Positions 6,427 to 12,410 of a stretch of DNA of 27,660 nucleotides are shown here, piece after piece (position 1 is the first letter of the stretch; every line of letters starts with the position of its first letter). This stretch comes from Candidatus Latescibacterota bacterium (GTDB lineage: Bacteria; Latescibacterota; MVCY01). The stretch covers positions 1 to 27,660 of the forward strand of contig JAUWEO010000001.1 in NCBI GenBank assembly GCA_030608245.1, read 5' to 3'. Below the pieces are notes generated by a model that saw only the letters and a program-made list of their open reading frames with translations, was not told where the DNA came from and searched no databases. Made by a program: the position numbers and the translations under genes.

Positions 6427-8703
6427 TTAGAATGCTCCGGAAACAGTAACATAGTACGACCTTCCTGGCAGCGGATATCCCCACAGGTCGGCTACCTGCG
6501 TGTCGGTAAGATTTTTGGCCTGTAAGGTGCCTTTCAGTTGCCTCCGCCAGGGACACACCACCGTGAAGCCGATGCTGTGAATGACCCGCCTCTCGATGGG
6601 CACCTTGTTGTACAGGTCGTGGAAGTTCTTATCAGTGTACGAATAATCGTAGAATATCTCCCCATGATCTCCAGAGAAAACTGTTCCCCGAACGCTGGTT
6701 TCCCTCTTGGCTTTATTGGGCAGCAGCTTATCGTAGTAAATCCCCCCGTAAAGATCAGAGCGATTCAAGGCCTGCTGGTAGGTGAAGTTTCCCTCGATTC
6801 TTAGATGCCCTAAAATGTTCGTTCCCCCTGTGATTTCCAGCCCTTGTATATGTGCCTTGCCGATGTTCTCGGGTCTGGAGGTCATCTGTGAGTGTTGGAT
6901 AAACTGAATCAGATTATCCATACGGTTGTCGAAATACGCTATCTCCAGAGCAGTTTCTTGTATCTTCCCAATGTGTCCAATGGTGACCCTGAACCCTATG
7001 TCCCGGCTGAGTCCCCGCTCTGGTTCCAGACCCGTATTTCCGATCGTTGCCCCTTTGTCACCAAAGAGTTCGTAGAAAGAGGGGACACGGTAGTATTTCC
7101 CGATATTGCCCTTTATTGTCAGCCAGGTGAGGGTCTTGTATTTAACCCCCAGTCGATGGCTGAGAAATCGATACTCTCGTTTTCTGGCCGGAGCTTTCAC
7201 CCAGTGCCCATGGGTGTAATCGCCGTAGAAGCGGCTTTGGTAGCTTTCTTTGCGCAGTGAAAAAATACAGCTCAGTTTTTCTCTGAGCAGAACGATCTCA
7301 TCTTCAGCTGCCAGTGAATAGCTCCACCGCTTGCTTTCAAACAGGTGCTCGTGGTGCAGTCGATCAGAGGGGAGAAATCGTTCTTGCTTCCATTTGAGCA
7401 ATAACGACCATACCTGATACTGTCCTACTATGGATTTTAGGGATATTTTTCCACCGTAGGTTTGGGTGACATTGTGGCTATCCTGTTTGCCGAGGCCTAC
7501 CTCGGCTTCTAAGTCGCGATAATCGTTGGCGTAGTAGGTGTTAAATCCTTTCAAAGCAAAGGTCCATCCATACTTTGGGAATCCCCGCCTCAAGAAAGAG
7601 ACTTCGGTCAGATTCTGGGTCACCTTAAGTCGGGCGAATCTGGACTGGAAACTCCCCCTGCCTGGGATCCCCTTGGAGGACCAGCAGAAGTTGTTATTTA
7701 CAGAGAATTCTGCCCGACCAGAGAATCTCCAGAGGATCTTGCCAACGAAGTTGGCTGATTGGAATCCGTTGTTCTGTCGCCGTCTCCACTGGTCGTCTGC
7801 CTTGTTGTAGCGTGTCCCGTTGTCGTCTAAAAAGGGGAAATCATTATCGCTCTTAGTATAGTCTATTGCTGTCAAGTAGTTGAAATCTCTATGTCTCCCC
7901 GAAAAGAATACACTGCTCTGTCTGGTTCCGAAGGTGCCACTGTTCAATCCGTAGCCTCCGATCCTGGCTTTCATTCTTTTGGTGACGATATGTACCACCC
8001 CGCCCAAGCCGCTTCCGCCGAACTTCGCCGGGATTGTTCCTTTGTAGACTTCAATCCGCTCCACATTGGAGAGGGGGATATTACCCAGGTTAACCCCTCC
8101 CCCTAAGGCGCTGTTCAAGGGCACGCCATCTAAGTACACTCTCACCTGTTGAGCTGAGGTCCCCCGGACAGAGACGGTGCTGTAGCTGCCTAGCCCCCCT
8201 AAGGTCTTGATCTGGACTCCGGCGGTTCCGGCAAGCACCTCAGGCAAGGAGACAGATTTGTCTTCAAACTCCTCTGCCCTGATCACGGCGACAAAGGCCT
8301 GGGAGTGTTCTGCCTCAGAGATCTTTTCTTTTTCGGAAATCACCACCACATCTTTCAGGCGGAAACTCACTGGCTCCATAGTTAGAGAGATCTCAACTGT
8401 CTCTGCGGTTTTTAGCTTGAGTTTTTTGCAGACCAGGCTGTAACCGATTATGTGTCCGTGAAGCTGGTAAGTACCAGGAGGCACTTTTCCGATGGCAAAT
8501 CTCCCTGAGGAGTCTGTGGTTGTCCCTATCTTCAGGGGTTCGATCCATACAGGTACTCCTGCCAGAGGTTGGCCTGTGGAGGTGTCGGTCACCTGGCCTG
8601 TGATTTGCCCCGGTTCGGAAGAGAAGCAGATGGTGGGGAATAGCGAGACCAACATAGCAAACCACAAAAGGTGTTTTCCTTGTTTGCCTAATCCCGAGAT
8701 CAT
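6427..8703 (-). CDS. btuB: TonB-dependent outer-membrane receptor for cobalamin (BtuB-like) with N-terminal carboxypeptidase-regulatory-like domain
   Basis: A 758-residue TonB-dependent receptor, first gene behind the B12 riboswitch. I chose the ATG at 8703 because AAGGA lies eight bases before it; an ATG at 8712 would place that sequence directly against the start codon. Order: signal peptide (to about residue 28); a CarboxypepD_reg-like domain (GQITGQVTDTSTGQPLAGVPV...SGRFAIGKVPPG); a possible TonB box near DVVVISEK; a plug (LPEVLAGTAGVQIKTLGG, SVRGTSAQQVRVYLDGVP, NVERIEVYKGTIPAKFGG); and a 22-strand type barrel ending in YYVTVSGAF, with the terminal aromatic residue expected for Bam recognition. 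The extra N-terminal domain is usual in Bacteroidota-type receptors and absent in E. coli BtuB. Corrinoid specificity follows from riboswitch control and the downstream btu genes. Confidence 0.92.
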   Translation of the reverse strand: MISGLGKQGKHLLWFAMLVSLFPTICFSSEPGQITGQVTDTSTGQPLAGVPVWIEPLKIGTTTDSSGRFAIGKVPPGTYQLHGHIIGYSLVCKKLKLKTAETVEISLTMEPVSFRLKDVVVISEKEKISEAEHSQAFVAVIRAEEFEDKSVSLPEVLAGTAGVQIKTLGGLGSYSTVSVRGTSAQQVRVYLDGVPLNSALGGGVNLGNIPLSNVERIEVYKGTIPAKFGGSGLGGVVHIVTKRMKARIGGYGLNSGTFGTRQSSVFFSGRHRDFNYLTAIDYTKSDNDFPFLDDNGTRYNKADDQWRRRQNNGFQSANFVGKILWRFSGRAEFSVNNNFCWSSKGIPGRGSFQSRFARLKVTQNLTEVSFLRRGFPKYGWTFALKGFNTYYANDYRDLEAEVGLGKQDSHNVTQTYGGKISLKSIVGQYQVWSLLLKWKQERFLPSDRLHHEHLFESKRWSYSLAAEDEIVLLREKLSCIFSLRKESYQSRFYGDYTHGHWVKAPARKREYRFLSHRLGVKYKTLTWLTIKGNIGKYYRVPSFYELFGDKGATIGNTGLEPERGLSRDIGFRVTIGHIGKIQETALEIAYFDNRMDNLIQFIQHSQMTSRPENIGKAHIQGLEITGGTNILGHLRIEGNFTYQQALNRSDLYGGIYYDKLLPNKAKRETSVRGTVFSGDHGEIFYDYSYTDKNFHDLYNKVPIERRVIHSIGFTVVCPWRRQLKGTLQAKNLTDTQVADLWGYPLPGRSYYVTVSGAF

Positions 8704-8750
8704 CTCTCGCATCCTTGTTTCTTTGCTAGGAAATCCCAGCCGTTTTTTTT

Positions 8751-8850
8751 CAACGCAAAGACGCTAAGACGCAAAGAAAGAGAATCTTTCTTAATAATCA
8801 GATAATTATATCTCTTATTTTCTCTCTGCGCCTTTGCGTCTCTGCGTTAG
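8751..8850. repeat. Imperfect inverted repeat of the ACGCAAAGACGC type in the btuB leader
   Basis: The left arm reads AACGCAAAGACGCTAAGACG (8752-8771) and continues with GCAAAGAAAGAGAA. The right arm, read on the minus strand, is CTAACGCAGAGACGCAAAGG followed by CGCAGAGAGA (8850-8821). The arms are imperfect inverted copies around an AT-rich centre. Similar GCAAAGACGC/GCAGAGACGC repeats are scattered through many uncultured bacterial genomes. It lies between the riboswitch terminator and btuB, so it is part of the transcribed leader and could fold into a long hairpin about 50 bases before the start codon. Confidence 0.75.
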
Positions 8851-8879
8851 ATTTTTTACGAATCAACGATCCTTAGGTC

Positions 8880-8917
8880 AAAAAAAATCCCCAACCTCCT
8901 GAATTGAAAGGTTGGGG
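8880..8917 (-). terminator. Intrinsic terminator of the B12 riboswitch (expression platform)
   Basis: On the minus strand, CCCCAACCT and AGGTTGGGG pair perfectly over nine bases (8917-8909 with 8897-8889) around an 11-base loop, followed at once by A and eight Ts. It lies about 50 bases after the 3' end of the aptamer and before btuB, so it is the likely switch element: ligand-bound aptamer would favour this hairpin and stop transcription of the operon. Confidence 0.88.
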
Positions 8918-8967
8918 CCATTGGCAATACGGTCGCCACCTCCCCTCGGAGGCTTCTGATGCAAACC

Positions 8968-9131
8968 GAAACCAGGCAGGTCTCCTGACTTACGACCAAT
9001 TCTGCCGCGCCTTCCCACCCTTAACAGGCAGTGGCATTCTGCGGCAGCCTTATCGGCCGATTACAGTGGCGGGGCCGTGACGGACTTTCACCGTCTTCCC
9101 CTATTCTCCTCTTGCGAGGCACCTGGTTCCA
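8968..9131 (-). ncRNA. Cobalamin (B12) riboswitch aptamer
   Basis: On the minus strand the conserved cobalamin-riboswitch boxes occur in order: GGTGCC near the 5' end, GGGGAAGACGGTGAAAGTCC, CCCCGCCACTGTAA, AATGCCACTG, GGGTGGGAAGGC, and the B12 box GTAAGTCAGGAGACCTGCC. GAACCAGG at the 5' end pairs with CCTGGTTTC at the 3' end to close the P1 stem. Just 3' (8937-8952), CCTCC-GAGG-GGAGG forms a hairpin suited to the usual loop-loop contact. The downstream nine-base-pair terminator makes this a transcriptional off-switch for the whole btu block. Very sure of class; the exact boundaries are estimates. Confidence 0.97.
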
Positions 9132-9153
9132 CTCATTAGAATGTCGATTTCAT

Positions 9154-9182
9154 ACAATAACTATTAAGCAGACATTTGTCAA
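9154..9182 (-). promoter_or_regulatory. Sigma70-like promoter for the riboswitch and btu operon
   Basis: On the minus strand TTGACA (9182-9177) is followed after exactly 17 bases by TATTGT (9159-9154), a perfect -35 and a four-of-six -10. The predicted transcription start, near 9147, is about 16 bases before the closing stem of the riboswitch. Confidence 0.75.
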
Positions 9183-9378
9183 CCTCAAAATACAAACCTC
9201 AGTGAAATTTTTTGCTTATTTCCCTGGTTTGATAGTTTTCCTTTTTTATCGAGACCAACGTCTCAACGGCTATCGGTCTTTCTGTATTATTTTAGTAGAG
9301 TTATCTCGCGAACTGTCAAAAAACTTGGCTGAGACAAGCTGACCCACCGGAGTGCCCGGGCGCTTCTCAAACACAGTA
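9183..9378. other. Intergenic spacer between divergent promoters
   Basis: About 200 bases separate the minus-strand riboswitch promoter from the plus-strand promoter of the membrane protein. Apart from a short GAGAC/GTCTC inverted repeat near 9251-9265 I see no gene, RNA or site here that I can support. Confidence 0.6.
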
Positions 9379-9407
9379 TTGACAAAAATTCGTCAGGAGG
9401 TTATATT
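9379..9407 (+). promoter_or_regulatory. Sigma70-like promoter for the unrecognised membrane protein
   Basis: TTGACA (9379-9384), a 17-base spacer and TATATT (9402-9407) make a near-consensus promoter. It leaves a leader of about 115 bases before the ATG at 9530. That leader contains two short inverted repeats: GTGATC/GATCAC (9442-9447 with 9457-9462) and ATACAA/TTGTAT (9476-9481 with 9497-9502). Confidence 0.75.
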
Positions 9408-9529
9408 GAAAATAGCCTTCAATTAGTCCCAGTCTTCCCTGGTGATCAGGGATAAAGATCACAGAAGATGATTAGATACAATACCCATAGGCTAATTTGT
9501 ATTAAAGGATTTCGACACAAGAGGGGAAA

Positions 9530-10150
9530 ATGGGCAGGCAAATACTAAGTGAACTCAAAAAGCATGTTCCCTTCACTGCTTTGGGAGCGATTACGGGGAT
9601 TGTTGTGATGGTTATAGTAATACTTGGCAATATGCTTGTCCAAGCTTCCCAGGCTTCTCCAACCATTTTTTACGTCTTGCATCCAACCCATGTGGCCTTA
9701 AGTGCAATTGTCACCACAGCAATCTACAAACTACACAAGCCTGAGTGCAAAGTCTTGACGGCCATTGTGATTGGTTATATTGGTTCAATTGGGATAGCTA
9801 CATTGAGCGATTCAATAATTCCTTATCTGGGCGAATTAATACTTAATCTACCGAATAGAGGGATTCATATAGGGTTCATTGAGGAACCATTGCTAACAAA
9901 TCCTGCAGCATTTTTGGGTATTGCAATCGGTTTTTTTAGACCGTCAACTAAATTTCCCCATTCCGGACATGTGTTAATCAGCACCTGGGCATCATTATTT
10001 CATATCATCATGGCCTTAGGTCTAACAGTGAATTGGATTGTAATTGTCGCTATCTTTTTCTTTTTGTTTTTAGCAGTATGGATACCTTGTTGCGCGAGTG
10101 ATATAGTATTCCCTCTTTTACTCGTTCCTACAAGAAGTGGAGGAAGATGA
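9530..10150 (+). CDS. Unrecognised six-helix membrane protein with conserved-looking histidine motifs
   Basis: A 206-residue integral membrane protein that I do not recognise as a named family. About six hydrophobic segments are visible (near residues 12-37, 45-67, 72-104, 120-136, 146-166 and 168-200). The polar residues inside or beside them form HPTH (51-54), LSDSIIP (92-98), HSGH (143-146), a further His in SLFHIIMA, and CCASD near 188. Buried His/Cys/Asp sets like this occur in metal transporters and in haem or quinone membrane proteins, so a transport role is possible but unproven. The start has GAGGGG just upstream and a strong promoter. It is divergent from the B12 operon and convergent with the PHP gene, overlapping its 3' end by 33 bases. 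Confidence 0.75.
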   Translation: MGRQILSELKKHVPFTALGAITGIVVMVIVILGNMLVQASQASPTIFYVLHPTHVALSAIVTTAIYKLHKPECKVLTAIVIGYIGSIGIATLSDSIIPYLGELILNLPNRGIHIGFIEEPLLTNPAAFLGIAIGFFRPSTKFPHSGHVLISTWASLFHIIMALGLTVNWIVIVAIFFFLFLAVWIPCCASDIVFPLLLVPTRSGGR

Positions 10151-10996
10151 GAAAAACTGAAGTGAATCATCTATGAAAGAGGAAAGCCTTTTGAGAGTTT
10201 CCACCGTCTGATAAGTGACTTTATACTTACCTATTCCACTGAGTAACCTAGCCTTACCATGATAATCTGATCCCCCCGTGCAGACCAGGTTGTACCTTTG
10301 AGATATCTCCTTATAATGTCGGATAAGCTGTGGTGTATGCATAGGGTGAATAGTCTCGATGCCCTTAAGGCCCCACTTCACCAACAGGGGGATAAACTCA
10401 TCTTTGTGCATTGTGGCAGGATGAGCCAATACCGGCACCCCTCCGGCCCTCCCAATCAGATCTATGGCCTCAACCGGGGAGAGCAAGCGCTTGGACACAT
10501 AGGCAGGCCCGTTCTGTCCAATGTATCTGTTGAACGCTTCACTGTAGGAAGAGACTACCCCTTCCCTAACCAAGGCATCGGCAATGTGGGGTCTGCCCAC
10601 TACTCCCTCCCCCGCAATCTGGAGAACCTGATCTAAGTGCAAATTTATTCCCAATTTCTTCAGCCGAGCGACCATCTTCTCTGCTCGAAACAGACGTCCC
10701 TCCTTCAATTCCCTCATTTTTTCCCCGAAGGCTCTGTTCTGCCAATCCATAAAATATCCTAAAATGTGAATCTCGCTGTCGTTCAGCATTGTGCTCAGTT
10801 CAACGCCGGGGATGACCTCTATATTCAATGGCGAAGCGGCCTGCAGGGCTCTCTCGATCGCCCGGACGGTATCGTGGTCGGTGATGGCGACTGCCTTGAG
10901 TCCGGCCTTCTCAGCCAGACCGGGTATTTCCTCCGGCCGGCCTATCCCATCTGAGCAGGTGGTGTGGATGTGTAAATCGACATAGGAGTCTTCCAT
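10118..10996 (-). CDS. PHP-domain phosphoesterase (RNase AM / 3',5'-nucleoside bisphosphate phosphatase family)
   Basis: A 292-residue PHP-superfamily metal-dependent phosphoesterase of the YciV/TrpH type. These hydrolyse 3',5'-nucleotide bisphosphates such as pAp and trim short or 5' ends of RNA. The metal-site motifs are all present: DLHIHTTCSDG (8-18), ITDHDTV near 39, EVIPGVELS near 60, GRPHIADALVREG near 128, PVLAHPA near 188, and GGSDYHG near 241. Length is normal for the family. The ATG at 10996 has AAGGA five bases upstream. Its 3' end overlaps the convergent membrane-protein gene by 33 bases, and upstream a repeat element separates it from the PQQ-repeat gene. It has no evident link to B12. 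Confidence 0.92.
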   Translation of the reverse strand: MEDSYVDLHIHTTCSDGIGRPEEIPGLAEKAGLKAVAITDHDTVRAIERALQAASPLNIEVIPGVELSTMLNDSEIHILGYFMDWQNRAFGEKMRELKEGRLFRAEKMVARLKKLGINLHLDQVLQIAGEGVVGRPHIADALVREGVVSSYSEAFNRYIGQNGPAYVSKRLLSPVEAIDLIGRAGGVPVLAHPATMHKDEFIPLLVKWGLKGIETIHPMHTPQLIRHYKEISQRYNLVCTGGSDYHGKARLLSGIGKYKVTYQTVETLKRLSSFIDDSLQFFSSSSTSCRNE

Positions 10997-11035
10997 TGCC
11001 TTCCTTTTCTGTCAGCCTTTCGTTCTGTCTATGTT

Positions 11036-11216
11036 TAGAGAATTGAACACTGAAAAACACCGAAACAACTTTCAATCATGGATCGTAGAGTTGCTTTACG
11101 AAAACTTAATTGAGAATATGTCAAACGATATTTTGAAATTCACAGTTGTTTCGGAAAATAATCCGGTTGGGCTATTTCGTACTGTTCTTTGGTTGTTTCA
11201 GTGTGTTTTTCGAATC
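11036..11216. repeat. Small palindromic element with AACACCGAAAAACACCGAAAC-type ends
   Basis: The left end (about 11042-11070) contains GAACACTGAAAAACACCGAA followed by ACAAC. The right end, read on the minus strand (about 11215-11190), contains GAAAAACACACTGAAACAAC. These are imperfect terminal inverted repeats around about 120 AT-rich bases. The same motif bounds the spacer at 16080-16270. The right end lies inside the 3' end of the PQQ-repeat gene and supplies its last codons. Confidence 0.65.
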
Positions 11217-12356
11217 AGGGCTTATTTCAGCCTGAAATGCATAGAGATACCCATCATCGGAGCCAATATACACTCCCCTGGAAGTGATTGCGGGAGAGGA
11301 GTTAATGGCTCCATTAGTCTTATGTTTCCATCTTGATTTGCCCGTTTTGGCATCGACAGCATAGAAAAAACAGTCCTGAGATCCGAAATAGACAGTCGAT
11401 TGCGTCAACACTGGCGAGGACCGGATAACTCCCTTGGTTTGAAAGCTCCACAGCAGCTTCCCGTCCCGGCTGGCGAGGGCATAGAGAGACCGGTCAGTGG
11501 CGCCGAAGTAGACCTTTCCCTCACCCAGTGCCGGGGAGCAGTAGATACCTCCCTGAGCAGTGAAACTCCAACGAGGCTCACCAGAAAGGCGGTCAAGGCA
11601 GTAGAAACTTCCCCCCACAGTGCCTAAATAAACATAGTCCTGGCCTATTGCTGGGGCAGAATAAATGCTGGCATCCAGTTTCTGCTGCCATTTTAGTCTG
11701 CCATCAAAGATAGAGACGGCATACAGACAGTTGTCGTCAGAGCCGAAGTAAAGCAGGCTGTCGGAAACAGTAGGGGAGCAGTGGATTTGTCCCTCGGTGC
11801 CAAAAGACCAAAGTTCTCTGCCGGTGTCTGCGTTCAGAGCGACTATTTTACCCTGCTCTGTTCCCACAAAGACCCGGTTGCCAGCCACACAAGGAGAGGA
11901 TAGAAAGATCTCCCCCAGATTTTTCCTCCACCGAAGACTTCCCTTGGCCAAGTCAAGTGCCAGCAGAGAGTGCTTCCCGCCCAGAAGGGGAAGGAACAAG
12001 ATGCCATCTCCTACCGCCGGGGCAGAGCAGATCTTTCCCTCAAATTTATAGCTTCCTTCAGCTCGGCCTGTCTGTTCATCTATAGCATACAACTTTCCGT
12101 TGAGAGCTCCAATAACGATTTTTCCTCCCACTGCAAGAGGAGAGATCTCCACGGCTGTTACCGCCTTAAATCTCCATTTGAGTCCAAGTGGCGGCTCTAC
12201 TCCTTCAGGGGCGTATCCTGTTGCCCCAAGATCCCCACGAAAACAGGGCCAGTCGTTCTCTCTTATCCGAAGCCCTGGAAACATAAAGCGATGGGAACAG
12301 CAGGGCAGAACAACTGAGACCACAACTAACAGAATTTTGAGGACTTGCCTTTTCAT
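11172..12356 (-). CDS. PQQ-type beta-propeller repeat lipoprotein (eight repeats)
   Basis: A 394-residue exported protein. The first 20 residues form a signal peptide with VVLPC/C, which reads as a lipobox, so a lipid-anchored periplasmic or surface protein is likely. It then contains eight copies of a roughly 40-residue PQQ-like strand unit of the form SSPxVxxxxVYFGSxDxxLYALDxxTGxxxW (around residues 70 to 375), as expected for a closed eight-bladed propeller of the BamB-like superfamily. These repeats rarely bind PQQ when found alone, and a scaffold role is more usual. No enzymatic residues stand out. The last dozen residues (about SKNTLKQP onward) are encoded by the palindromic repeat element and are probably not part of the fold. 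The downstream neighbour is PHP; 54 bases upstream lies the large peptidase-barrel gene. Confidence 0.88.
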   Translation of the reverse strand: MKRQVLKILLVVVSVVLPCCSHRFMFPGLRIRENDWPCFRGDLGATGYAPEGVEPPLGLKWRFKAVTAVEISPLAVGGKIVIGALNGKLYAIDEQTGRAEGSYKFEGKICSAPAVGDGILFLPLLGGKHSLLALDLAKGSLRWRKNLGEIFLSSPCVAGNRVFVGTEQGKIVALNADTGRELWSFGTEGQIHCSPTVSDSLLYFGSDDNCLYAVSIFDGRLKWQQKLDASIYSAPAIGQDYVYLGTVGGSFYCLDRLSGEPRWSFTAQGGIYCSPALGEGKVYFGATDRSLYALASRDGKLLWSFQTKGVIRSSPVLTQSTVYFGSQDCFFYAVDAKTGKSRWKHKTNGAINSSPAITSRGVYIGSDDGYLYAFQAEISPDSKNTLKQPKNSTK

Positions 12357-12410
12357 GAAGCTCGTCGGCCAATTATCGGCCGATTAGTAGAGAGGAGTCA
12401 TCTCCCTGAG

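Noticed and set aside
8751..8850. GCAAAGACGC repeats as a CRISPR array or operator set
   Set aside because: There are only two inverted arms with no regular spacers, and the sequence fits a common interspersed palindromic repeat.
9031..9342. Plus-strand open frame of 103 codons
   Set aside because: It is antisense to the B12 riboswitch and its promoter, with no ribosome binding site or recognisable protein features.
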